Source of the DNA: Nitrospirae bacterium CG2_30_53_67
GTDB taxonomy: Bacteria; CG2-30-53-67
DNA: 17,548 nt
NCBI GenBank assembly: GCA_001873285.1
Contig: MNYV01000051.1
Coordinates: 1 to 17,548, forward strand
Direction of reading: 5' to 3'
Shown: positions 1 to 6,339 of the stretch, in pieces
Numbering within the stretch: position 1 is the first letter of the stretch
Layout of the letters: each line of letters opens with the position of its first letter
The notes under the pieces: generated by a model
Told to the model about the DNA's origin: nothing
Seen by the model: the letters and a program-made list of their open reading frames with translations, nothing else
The model's database searches: none
Translations under genes and position numbers: made by a program

Positions 1-227
1 CTCGTCCCATGTTGACTTCCACTTCTACAACAGTGTCGTCCTTCCCAACGCGTCACTTTCGGGGCTCAATCCCTTCAACCAATCGGCTTACGGCCTGCCA
101 GCTTGCTATCTTACGCTTAAAGAAGGATGTTACCGCCCTCCCTCCAAAGACTCGCTACCCGGTGGCTGGCTTACCTTCCGGGGCGGGATTCTCACCCGCT
201 GGATGATACGACCTTGCCCGGTCGCAC
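1..227 (-). mobile_element. Group II intron, 5' end (domain I), cut by window edge
   Basis: Read on the minus strand, the sequence begins GTGCGACC at 227, matching the GUGYG 5' start of bacterial group II introns. What follows is dense RNA-like secondary structure: GCGACC can pair with GGTCGT, a GCGGG/CCCGC hairpin occupies 183-199, and a GGC-CGTAA-GCC type stem comes further in. Near the left edge a hairpin with a CACT/AGTG stem carries TGTAG in its loop (29-25), which complements CTACA, the last five exon bases before the junction. This is the expected EBS1-IBS1 relation. No protein of the intron-encoded reverse transcriptase/maturase is visible; it would lie beyond the left edge on the same strand. 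The junction and folds are seen directly; the class of intron is not decided. Confidence 0.7.
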
Positions 228-234
228 TGTAGGT

Positions 235-293
235 CTGACCCCAAAGCCCTCTGACCCCAAAGCCCTCCCAAAGCCCTCTGACCCCAAAGCCCT
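235..293. repeat. Short tandem repeat, 16-bp unit
   Basis: The unit CTGACCCCAAAGCCCT occurs at 235-250, 251-266 and 278-293, with a shortened CCCAAAGCCCT copy at 267-277. The array lies between the stop codon of the GIY-YIG nuclease gene and the group II intron start, so it forms most of the intron's 5' exon. The array may continue on the other side of the intron outside the window. Function unknown. Confidence 0.85.
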
Positions 294-308
294 CCCCCGA
301 ATCATCTA

Positions 309-1007
309 TTATTTCTTCTTGAAATCGGTGGTGATTCCGAGCTCTTTAACGCGAAGGCCGGCAAGACTTTCAAGTCTTCTTGCCTGCGTTAGAAGGGTTC
401 GGCGAAGTCCGTCGGATACGTCACGTTCGCTGATGACACGAGCAAGGTTGGCAATCGTCGTGGCCCGTCGCGCAATACGCACATCAGGGTGTTTTCGTTG
501 CGTGTATATCGCTTCGGGAATGATTCGTTGTTTGTAGGATTGGGGGAGCTTAATTTCACTTCGTGGCGCCATTTCTTTTTCGTTCAGCACCGCGCCAAGC
601 TCGGATTCTCTCAAGACCTTTTGAAAAACTGTGTATTCTGCGCGATCCAAAAGCGTCTTTTGATCTTTTTTCAGAAGACCGTCCACAAGATCATCGAGCG
701 GCCACACTTCAATGTATGCCACCTCGAACGGATCGAGCACGTTCATTGCGACGGCGTCGGTTCTCTGGTTCGTCAGGTGTCTGCTGACACGACCGCTTAG
801 TTTTTCTTCGGTCTGTCCAACGTATATAGGCTCGCCGTCATAGTCGTAAAAGGCGTACACGCCGTGCTTGTAGCTGCCAATGCGCTTTCCGTTGCCGTCT
901 TTCGAGGCGAAGAATTTTCTAATTTCAGCCCGAATCGCTGCCACATCTTCTGGAAGTCCGACTACCTCAAATTGCGGTTGCGGCGTACCGCTCTTGCTCG
1001 ATTTCAA
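309..1007 (-). CDS. GIY-YIG nuclease, probable restriction endonuclease
   Basis: This is a 232-residue protein with an intact GIY-YIG catalytic domain near residues 48-145. The two motif tyrosines are in GVYAF (Y51) and IYVG (Y62), the catalytic arginine is in GRVSRH (R73), the metal-binding glutamate in DRAEYTV (E124) and an asparagine in VLNEKE (N142). The basic C-terminal third, about 150-232, could bind DNA. The only good start is TTG at 1007, preceded by GGAAGGAG ten bases upstream inside the methyltransferase gene; the two genes overlap by about 41 bp. It is last in the vsr-methyltransferase operon, so the likely role is the cleaving partner of a type II restriction system, as in Eco29kI-like and other GIY-YIG restriction enzymes. 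The function is inferred from fold and context, and the target sequence is unknown. A repair or homing-type nuclease is the alternative. Confidence 0.8.
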   Translation of the reverse strand: MKSSKSGTPQPQFEVVGLPEDVAAIRAEIRKFFASKDGNGKRIGSYKHGVYAFYDYDGEPIYVGQTEEKLSGRVSRHLTNQRTDAVAMNVLDPFEVAYIEVWPLDDLVDGLLKKDQKTLLDRAEYTVFQKVLRESELGAVLNEKEMAPRSEIKLPQSYKQRIIPEAIYTQRKHPDVRIARRATTIANLARVISERDVSDGLRRTLLTQARRLESLAGLRVKELGITTDFKKK

Positions 1008-2121
1008 TGGCGTGTAGCTCCTTCCATTCCGGTGTCAAATAATTCTCCGCAATCCATTTAATGACAGGAACGCAGACAGCGTCACCGAAGCCAAATAGTG
1101 CTTGGTTTAACGGAACTGTTATTTTGAAATCGTTCGCCCCCATTAGACGCGCGCATTCCCTGGGTGTGAGAAGGCGGACCGCATAGCGTCCTTTGCCCGC
1201 TACAAATAAAATCTGGCGGCCGCTTCCGCCTCTCGGCGTGCGAAGACAGCCCGCGACACCGTCCGTTCTTAACTCTGCCATTGATTTTCCATAACGCACA
1301 CGTCGAAAGACCGTCCCACAGGAGAGGTCCTTTCCTGCAATCATCTTATCAGCGATAGAGCGATGTTTTTCACTCATCTGGTTGAGAAGATATTCAGCTC
1401 TTTCCTTACTCCACCAATAGACAGAGTTGGTGGGTAAACGCTCGACAATATCTCGTAAGGTTGTTTTAGCGGCCACGATGGGTGGAAGACTTCGTAAAGA
1501 CCATCGAATATCGGGATTCCATAAGATAAAGTCCGCGAGAGCGTGGGGCCGACATTGGGATTGATAGAACGAAGGCGTTTCAGAGATACGGTCAGCCTTG
1601 CGTTTCCCGCGCTTTCCGATAAGAAAAAGGCGTTGTCTACTTTGCGGCACGAATAAAGCGGCGTCAATAATAAAGGCGTCAACCGCGTATCCCAATTCAT
1701 TCAGCGCAAGGCAAGCGTCTCTGAAATCGTTTCCATCGTGGGAAGTCAGGAAGCCAGCGACATTCTCCAGCATGACGAGCGGCGGACGCCGGTTCCGCAT
1801 TCCTTTAAGGGCATCCACGAAACCCCAAAATGCGCCGGAGTGTTGACCCGCCAGTCCACGTCGCGCGCCTGCCAACGAGAGGTCATTGCAGGGGAAAGAC
1901 GCTGTTGCCAGCGCTACGCTTGGAATTTTGACAGGGGTCAATTCATGAACATCGCCAAGATGAAAATGAGCAACATCGTCGGTAAAATGGCCGCGATACA
2001 TCCTCATCTTATCTTCGTCGATGTCATTCGCCCAGACAACATCCCAGCCGGCTTGCTCAAGACCTAATCGCATGAGTCCTATTCCAGCGAAAAACTCTGC
2101 AACTGTTTTTTCATTCTTCAT
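967..2121 (-). CDS. dcm: DNA (cytosine-5) methyltransferase
   Basis: This 384-residue enzyme transfers a methyl group from S-adenosylmethionine to C5 of cytosine in a specific DNA sequence. The canonical C5-MTase motifs occur in order: motif I FFAGIGL (10-16), motif IV with catalytic Cys78 in SFPCNDLS, motif VI ENV (119-121), motif VIII QSRQR (160-164), then a target-recognition stretch of roughly 180-310, and C-terminal motifs IX and X (LTPRECARLMG and GFGDAVCVPV). Length and motif order are complete for the family. The ATG start overlaps the end of vsr by 11 bp, and its own 3' end overlaps the GIY-YIG gene, so the three are probably translated from one mRNA. Methylation before cleavage would protect host DNA. 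The symbol is generic; the recognition sequence cannot be read from the protein. Confidence 0.93.
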   Translation of the reverse strand: MKNEKTVAEFFAGIGLMRLGLEQAGWDVVWANDIDEDKMRMYRGHFTDDVAHFHLGDVHELTPVKIPSVALATASFPCNDLSLAGARRGLAGQHSGAFWGFVDALKGMRNRRPPLVMLENVAGFLTSHDGNDFRDACLALNELGYAVDAFIIDAALFVPQSRQRLFLIGKRGKRKADRISETPSFYQSQCRPHALADFILWNPDIRWSLRSLPPIVAAKTTLRDIVERLPTNSVYWWSKERAEYLLNQMSEKHRSIADKMIAGKDLSCGTVFRRVRYGKSMAELRTDGVAGCLRTPRGGSGRQILFVAGKGRYAVRLLTPRECARLMGANDFKITVPLNQALFGFGDAVCVPVIKWIAENYLTPEWKELHAIEIEQERYAATAI

Positions 2122-2521
2122 ATCCGCCCATCGCTTTCCGTAACCGTGTTACAGTTGATGGCTTTGCTACCATATCTTCCCATATTCTGACTACTTTCCA
2201 GCCTTCATCTTTGAGCGTGCGAGTTACAAGCTTGTCGCGCACTATATTGTGGTTTATCTTTTTCAGCCAATATTCACGGTTAGTTTGCGGCACCCGGCAT
2301 TTTCGTGGATGCCCATGCCAGAAACACCCATCGACGAATACAGCAACTTTCCTGCGTGGAAACGCAAAATCGGGTTTGCCAAAAATAGGGTAGCGCCTGC
2401 GCCAGCCTACGATTTTAGATTTGCGAAGAACGGCGACCAATATCTGTTCCGTTGATCTGTTTCCGACGGATTTGACCTGCGCCATTATCCACGAGCGTTT
2501 CTTCGCGCTGAACGTATCCAT
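2111..2521 (-). CDS. vsr: Very short patch repair endonuclease Vsr
   Basis: The protein has 136 residues, the usual Vsr length. It nicks DNA next to T:G mismatches left when 5-methylcytosine deaminates, starting repair back to C:G. Visible family features are KPDFAF with the metal-binding aspartate at position 51, the FVDGCFWHGHP block with D64, C66, H69 and H71, a following cysteine (C75), and the NREYWLKKI-N-RD segment. Where many Vsr proteins have a WEC motif supplying another zinc ligand, this one reads WED, so one structural zinc ligand may be lost or replaced by Asp. It is the first gene of the operon, with an ATG start and a weak ribosome site. The pairing with a C5 methyltransferase matches its known role of limiting mutation at methylated sites. 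Confidence 0.93.
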   Translation of the reverse strand: MDTFSAKKRSWIMAQVKSVGNRSTEQILVAVLRKSKIVGWRRRYPIFGKPDFAFPRRKVAVFVDGCFWHGHPRKCRVPQTNREYWLKKINHNIVRDKLVTRTLKDEGWKVVRIWEDMVAKPSTVTRLRKAMGGYEE

Positions 2522-2552
2522 GCAATCTTAAACCTTAAAAGCCATAAACATA

Positions 2553-2569
2553 CTGATAAACTTTATCAG
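2553..2569. promoter_or_regulatory. Perfect palindrome upstream of vsr, candidate operator
   Basis: CTGATAAA and TTTATCAG form perfect 8-bp arms around one central base, 32 bp upstream of the vsr start. On the minus strand the left arm falls where a -10 box would lie after a weak TTGCTT-like -35, so a bound repressor could block transcription of the restriction-modification operon. It shares the 9-mer TGATAAAGT with the palindrome in front of the Rrf2 gene. No controller gene is seen next to the operon. Rest of 2522-2757 shows only a GC hairpin at 2716-2728 with no T-run. Confidence 0.45.
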
Positions 2570-2757
2570 ACTCTTTCGGCCATTTCAAGCAATTTGTGGA
2601 AGCTTTCTGCGCGGGATTAACAATGTTATTAAGCGACAAAACGAGTGTAACAGGAATAGGCTTCTTTGTAAAAGAAATTTGACATAACCTAATACATGAT
2701 TCCCTGTTGTGATAGCCGCCGCAGGCGGTCCCGGCCCGGCAAGAATATTGAATAGGA

Positions 2758-3168
2758 TTACAGGATCTCCACCTTCATGGCCTTGGGCGGGCAAGTCCCC
2801 ACGCAGAGTTCACAGACGATGCACTTCTCAGGGTCGAAGCTCACAATCATGGTCTTTCTGTCGATGGAGATGGCTTCGCTTGGACAGACTGCCGTGCAGG
2901 CGCTGCACTGATAGCACCGGTCTTCAACCTTGTAAACCCGCTTCTTGAGGTCCAGTACCTCCACGCCCGAGTCTTTGAGAAACTTGATCCCTTTCTTGTA
3001 GTTCTTGCTATCCCCATCGATTTCAAGAACCATCTCCCCTTCCTCATCCGGGAGGATATTCGCCTTCAGGATGTTGAAGCTCAGGTCAAAATCCTTGACC
3101 AGCCTGTAAACAATCGGCTTGCTGATTAAATTATTGGAGAATCTTAACAGAACTTTCTTGTATGCCAT
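2758..3168 (-). CDS. NIL-domain 4Fe-4S ferredoxin for homocysteine synthesis
   Basis: A 136-residue cytoplasmic protein. Residues 1-75 form a NIL domain, the small fold also found at the end of MetN transporters. After it come two full ferredoxin motifs: C85-C88-C91-C95P and C116-C119-C122-C126P, predicting two 4Fe-4S clusters. In methanogens and sulfate reducers, NIL-ferredoxins work with COG1900/DUF39 proteins to convert aspartate semialdehyde plus sulfide-derived sulfur into homocysteine. The DUF39 gene lies two genes upstream in the same operon. The ATG at 3168 was chosen because AAGGAG lies 11 bases ahead of it. A longer reading to 3303 would run through a repeat element and adds residues foreign to the family. 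The role is inferred from family and context; electron supply to the sulfur-insertion step is the likely job. Confidence 0.9.
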   Translation of the reverse strand: MAYKKVLLRFSNNLISKPIVYRLVKDFDLSFNILKANILPDEEGEMVLEIDGDSKNYKKGIKFLKDSGVEVLDLKKRVYKVEDRCYQCSACTAVCPSEAISIDRKTMIVSFDPEKCIVCELCVGTCPPKAMKVEIL

Positions 3169-3198
3169 AGCTGATGAACTCCTTTCCAAAAATAAATT

Positions 3199-3355
3199 TT
3201 GATGGACTCGTAAAAAGTCCACAAGTGGGACGGCACAGTAAAAAGATCCGGATGCAAGGCGCGCGAATTCTGAGGAATGAGGCGTATTAGAGATACGCTG
3301 CAATGACGAAGAATGAAGCGCAACGCCGCAGACGGACTTTTTACGAAGCCGTCAA
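3199..3355. repeat. Hairpin-forming MITE-like repeat between cysK and NIL-ferredoxin
   Basis: The ends carry an inverted repeat with a perfect 13-bp core, TCGTAAAAAGTCC at 3208-3220 against its complement at 3334-3346, and weaker pairing out to TTGATGG/CCGTCAA. Inside is a second stem, GCGTAT (3282-3287) with ATACGC (3293-3298). ATTTT flanks both sides and could be a target duplication, but the flank is AT-rich so this is weak. No coding capacity. It abuts the cysK stop codon and ends about 31 bp before the NIL-ferredoxin start. It resembles non-autonomous repeats scattered in deltaproteobacterial genomes; that resemblance is from memory and unverified. Confidence 0.75.
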
Positions 3356-3357
3356 TT

Positions 3358-4284
3358 TTATTTTGTATACATATCCGTACTCAGGTAACGCTCCCCGGTA
3401 TCCGGAAAGATCACCACGACGGTCTTTCCCGGCCCGAGTTCCCTGGCGACTTCAAGCGCGGCAAAAAATGCCGCACCCGAGGAAATCCCGCAAAGGATCC
3501 CTTCCTGCCTGGCCAGATCCCGTGCCGCGGCTGCCGCATCCTCACCGCTCACCCGAACAATCTGATCAACGATCTCCATGTTCAGGACATCCGGAACAAA
3601 TCCGGCGCCGATCCCCTGGATCTTGTGCGGTCCGGCTTTACCTCCGGACAGGACCGGGGATTCCCTGGGCTCAACAGCCACGATCCTGATGCCCGGATTT
3701 TTGTTCTTCAGGACCTCGCCCACACCGGTGACCGTCCCACCGGTCCCCACTCCTGCAACAAAGGCATGGAAATCAAAACCGGCCTGCCTGATAATTTCCT
3801 GCGCCGTGGTCTTCCTATGCACCTCCGGATTGGCGGGGTTCTTGAACTGCTGGGGCATAAAATACCCCGGATTCTTTTCGACCATCTCTTCAGCCTTGCG
3901 TATGGCCCCTCTCATCCCTTCATCTCCCGGCGTCAGCACCACCTCGGCGCCGTAGGCCCGCAAGAGGGTTCTTCGCTCGAGGCTCATGGTCTCCGGCATG
4001 GTAAAGATGGCCCGATACCCCTTGACCGCAGCAACAAAAGCCAAGCCGATCCCCGTATTGCCGCTGGTCGGTTCGACGATAACCCCTCCGGGTCTAAGCT
4101 TTCCTTCCCGTTCCGCGGCCTCGATCATGCTCAGGCAGATCCTGTCCTTGACACTGCCGCCGGGATTGAAGGACTCGAGCTTGGCCCAGATGACGGCCTC
4201 TTCCTGCCCGGCCAGCCGTTGTATCCGGACCATGGGGGTATTCCCGATCAGGCCGGTAATCCATTCCACTCTATCCCTGTTCAT
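3358..4284 (-). CDS. cysK: Cysteine synthase (O-acetylserine sulfhydrylase)
   Basis: This 308-residue fold-type II PLP enzyme makes cysteine from O-acetylserine and sulfide. Visible motifs are LIGNTPMVR (12-20), NPGGSVKDR with the PLP lysine K46, TSGNTG (73-78) for substrate carboxylate binding, GTGGT (180-184) for the PLP phosphate, GISSGA (266-271) and the C-terminal [10 protein letters not shown]. The length fits CysK/CysM. The ATG at 4284 was preferred because GGAAG lies just upstream; an in-frame ATG at 4299 adds five residues but has no ribosome site at a normal distance. It sits between the DUF39 and NIL-ferredoxin genes, so the operon handles both cysteine and homocysteine formation. 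Use of another acceptor, such as O-phosphoserine or O-acetylhomoserine, cannot be excluded from sequence alone. Confidence 0.93.
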   Translation of the reverse strand: MNRDRVEWITGLIGNTPMVRIQRLAGQEEAVIWAKLESFNPGGSVKDRICLSMIEAAEREGKLRPGGVIVEPTSGNTGIGLAFVAAVKGYRAIFTMPETMSLERRTLLRAYGAEVVLTPGDEGMRGAIRKAEEMVEKNPGYFMPQQFKNPANPEVHRKTTAQEIIRQAGFDFHAFVAGVGTGGTVTGVGEVLKNKNPGIRIVAVEPRESPVLSGGKAGPHKIQGIGAGFVPDVLNMEIVDQIVRVSGEDAAAAARDLARQEGILCGISSGAAFFAALEVARELGPGKTVVVIFPDTGERYLSTDMYTK

Positions 4285-4324
4285 GTTGCTTCCATTCATC
4301 AGAACGGTTAAAGCTCTCTTTTCC

Positions 4325-5545
4325 CTATTTGTCCCAGGGTCTCTCCTTGAGCATTTTGAACGAGGCGCCGGAATCCGCCGAAGGGATCAGGTTCTGGGGT
4401 TCACCGAGCAGGAACTTTCCTTTGAGGATCCAGTCCTTGAGCGTCTCTGCGATCTTCACCGCCTTGGGGTAGCTCGAAAGAGAAGATGTCTTGACTTCCT
4501 TCCCCTGGATCATGATCTGACCGGACTTGAGTTCTTTGTAATTGACTTCTCCATAGCTCTTGGCGATGCCCTGCGGGTAATCTGCGCCGTAGTCCACAAT
4601 CTGGGTATAGATCTGTTCATCTGATACGCCGGTGGTCCGGGCCAGGTCCTCGTCCAGGATCGGTATGGGAATACCAAGTCCCAACGAGAGAGAGACCCCA
4701 TAACCCTGTAAGCTGACCCCTTTGACATATTCCGTGCTCATGCCCCGAAGGTCCCCATAGGTGGCGATGGTCCCGGCAGGCGCGCGCACGACCCCATTCT
4801 CCCCCCGTTTAACCGAAGGGTTGTGCTGAGTCCCCGGCGAGACCACGTATCCGATCCCCCCGCCCATGAATATCCGCGTCCCAATGCCGATGGTGCGGTA
4901 AAAAGGATCGTTCAGCAGAGGGGACAACTGGCCTGCGCTGCAGTAGTTGGCGTTTCCAAGATTGGGCCTGAGTCCTCCCATATAGGTGTAGATCATTCGG
5001 CTTCCGAGGTTCACGGCGCAGTTGTAATTCTGGTAGGCATTCCTTGGATTGAAAAGGTAACATTCATTCAGATCCTTGATGTTGATCAGGGAATATAAAT
5101 CCTTTCTGGGATAGCAGTCGGTCCCGTAGGCCAAGGCCTTGAGCTGGATGTCCTTCCCTGCGATCAGGTCCTCAATCACATGCCCTCCGCCATAGGGGAA
5201 CTGTCCCGGGTAGACCCGGTTCTCCGGGTCGTCTTCCGCAAGTTCGGTGGCGCCGATGTAGAGGTCTACGGCTGCAAGGCCGCCATAGGCATTCACCCCG
5301 TTGAGCCAGGCGCTCTTGACTTTAATCTTGGGTTTGGAATGCCCGAAGTTCAAGAATGCCCCCGAAGAGCACATGGGACCGAATGTGCCGGTGGTGACCA
5401 CATCCACCTTTCCGGCAGCGGCCACCGGGCCGTTCTTGTCCACGATGTCGATCATCTCCTCCGCGGTCACGACGACCGCCTCACCCTTTTTAATCCGGGC
5501 ATTGATCTCGGCATATGTCTTTTTGACTTTGGTTTCTTTTTCCAT
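4325..5545 (-). CDS. COG1900/DUF39 homocysteine biosynthesis protein
   Basis: A 406-residue protein recognisable as the DUF39/COG1900 family by its glycine-rich blocks: [12 protein letters not shown] (about 51-62), [12 protein letters not shown] (78-89), [16 protein letters not shown] (112-127), [11 protein letters not shown] (138-148), [18 protein letters not shown], and [14 protein letters not shown]. Cysteines at 59 and 144 sit in the most conserved-looking patches and are candidates to carry a persulfide. Genetic work in methanogens and Desulfovibrio ties this family, with a NIL-ferredoxin, to making homocysteine directly from aspartate semialdehyde without activated homoserine. Unlike methanogen versions with C-terminal CBS domains, this one ends after the core. 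The ATG at 5545 has GAGGAG seven bases upstream; a TTG at 5560 is less likely. It lies 11 bp after the Rrf2 gene. Confidence 0.9.
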   Translation of the reverse strand: MEKETKVKKTYAEINARIKKGEAVVVTAEEMIDIVDKNGPVAAAGKVDVVTTGTFGPMCSSGAFLNFGHSKPKIKVKSAWLNGVNAYGGLAAVDLYIGATELAEDDPENRVYPGQFPYGGGHVIEDLIAGKDIQLKALAYGTDCYPRKDLYSLINIKDLNECYLFNPRNAYQNYNCAVNLGSRMIYTYMGGLRPNLGNANYCSAGQLSPLLNDPFYRTIGIGTRIFMGGGIGYVVSPGTQHNPSVKRGENGVVRAPAGTIATYGDLRGMSTEYVKGVSLQGYGVSLSLGLGIPIPILDEDLARTTGVSDEQIYTQIVDYGADYPQGIAKSYGEVNYKELKSGQIMIQGKEVKTSSLSSYPKAVKIAETLKDWILKGKFLLGEPQNLIPSADSGASFKMLKERPWDK

Positions 5546-5556
5546 CCTCTTTCTCC

Positions 5557-6018
5557 TCAAATGTTGTACATCAACGATTTTTCTTCCTTATTCAGTCCCA
5601 TTTGATCTGCCCGCCGGCAGAGGTCGGAAATGGCGATGGAATCAAAATACCGGCTGATCATCGTGCCGGCCTCGTCCCAAACCATCCGGGTCACGCACTG
5701 GTCCATATATTTACAGGCCGAGCCGTCTTTTTCCATGGTCGTGCAGGGAACCGGCTCAACCGGGCCTTCAAGGACACGGATGATATGGCCGACCGTAATC
5801 TTATCCGGGGAACGGGTGAGCAAATACCCCCCCTTGGGCCCCCGGGTGCTCTCGATGATCCCCGCCTTTTTCAAGGAATAGAAGATCTGCTCCAGGAACC
5901 GCCTTGAGATCCCCTGTCTCCTGGAGATCTCCCGGATCTGTACCGTCCTCCCTGGGGAATAATAGGCCATATCAAAAAGCGCCCGGACTCCATATTGACT
6001 TCGGTTTGAAAGTTTCAT
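5557..6018 (-). CDS. Rrf2-family transcriptional regulator (IscR/CymR-like)
   Basis: A 153-residue regulator with an N-terminal winged helix-turn-helix (1-70), including the family signatures QYGVRALFDMAYY, ISRRFLEQIFYSLKKAGI and RGPKGGYLL. It then has the C-terminal dimerisation helix. Three cysteines at 92, 102 and 108 follow the pattern C-x9-C-x5-C, close to the Fe-S cluster ligands of IscR (92, 98, 104), so it may hold a cluster and sense Fe-S or sulfur status. A CymR-like role, through a cysteine synthase partner, is also possible because cysK is in the operon. It is the first gene of the sulfur-assimilation operon, and its promoter contains a perfect palindrome, suggesting autoregulation. 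The regulated genes are inferred, not shown. Confidence 0.92.
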   Translation of the reverse strand: MKLSNRSQYGVRALFDMAYYSPGRTVQIREISRRQGISRRFLEQIFYSLKKAGIIESTRGPKGGYLLTRSPDKITVGHIIRVLEGPVEPVPCTTMEKDGSACKYMDQCVTRMVWDEAGTMISRYFDSIAISDLCRRADQMGLNKEEKSLMYNI

Positions 6019-6061
6019 AAATTCTCAACTACAATCTTTACCAAAAGAATGGGGTTCAGGA

Positions 6062-6090
6062 TAAATAATATACTTTATTGATAAAGTCAA
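6062..6090 (-). promoter_or_regulatory. Sigma-70 promoter of the Rrf2/sulfur operon
   Basis: On the minus strand TTGACT (6090-6085) is followed after 17 bp by TATTTA (6067-6062). The -35 matches 5 of 6 consensus bases and the -10 is weaker. Transcription would begin about 40 bp before the Rrf2 start codon. The palindrome at 6072-6087 covers the spacer and the edge of the -35. Confidence 0.6.
6072..6087. promoter_or_regulatory. Candidate Rrf2 operator palindrome
   Basis: ACTTTAT-TG-ATAAAGT is a perfect inverted repeat with 7-bp arms. It overlaps the spacer and last bases of the -35 of the operon promoter, the classic place for repression by an autoregulated Rrf2 protein. Binding is inferred from position and symmetry. 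Confidence 0.6.
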
Positions 6091-6257
6091 GTTTTTTTGC
6101 TTTTTCCTGAATAGGGGAACTTTTAAAAATCATTGGATGGAATAGGGCGCATGGAGAATGCATCTTGAAAATAGGCGTAAGAAAAGACAAAAAGGCAAAA
6201 AGGTTCCGGTTTTTTAAAGAAAATTCATTAAAAGCTCACATTTACATAAAAACAAGC

Positions 6258-6286
6258 TTGACAAAAATATGATATCTAATTATAGT
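6258..6286 (+). promoter_or_regulatory. Strong sigma-70 promoter of the rpsU operon
   Basis: TTGACA at 6258-6263 is a perfect -35. After exactly 17 bp comes TATAGT (6281-6286), five of six -10 consensus bases. The predicted start point near 6293 leaves a leader of about 47 nt before rpsU. This is the best promoter in the window and fits high expression of a ribosomal protein. Confidence 0.85.
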
Positions 6287-6339
6287 TAATATTTAGTTTT
6301 TTTAAACTTATTTTATATATGGAGGGAGGGGAAAAATGA

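Larger units (their letters stand above)
6019..6339. other. Divergent control region between Rrf2 operon and rpsU
   Basis: This 321-bp AT-rich stretch has no gene. It holds the minus-strand promoter and palindrome of the Rrf2 operon at 6062-6090 and the plus-strand rpsU promoter at 6258-6286. Between about 6100 and 6250 I see only AT-rich sequence without clear structure. The rpsU leader from about 6293 is short and U-rich, ending in a very strong GGAGGGAGGGG ribosome site at 6321-6331. Confidence 0.7.

Noticed and set aside
235-293. CRISPR array
   Set aside because: The 16-bp units are directly adjacent with no unique spacers, and no cas gene is present.
127-537. 136-codon plus-strand frame across the intron end and nuclease tail
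   Set aside because: It crosses the intron boundary and repeat array and is antisense to the GIY-YIG gene; no protein features.
2716-2728. GC hairpin CCGCC-GCA-GGCGG after the NIL-ferredoxin gene as a terminator
   Set aside because: The stem is short and no T-run follows on the minus strand, so it is not a convincing intrinsic terminator.
3169-3303. N-terminal extension of the NIL-ferredoxin reading frame to 3303
   Set aside because: The extra 45 codons run through the hairpin repeat, and a good ribosome site precedes the internal ATG at 3168 that gives the family N-terminus.
3313-4311. 332-codon plus-strand frame opposite cysK
   Set aside because: It is the mirror of cysK, has no recognisable domain and rich proline/glycine/histidine content typical of antisense shadows.
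5546-5560. TTG start at 5560 for the DUF39 gene
   Set aside because: It would place the start over the ribosome site of the ATG at 5545, which has correctly spaced GAGGAG.
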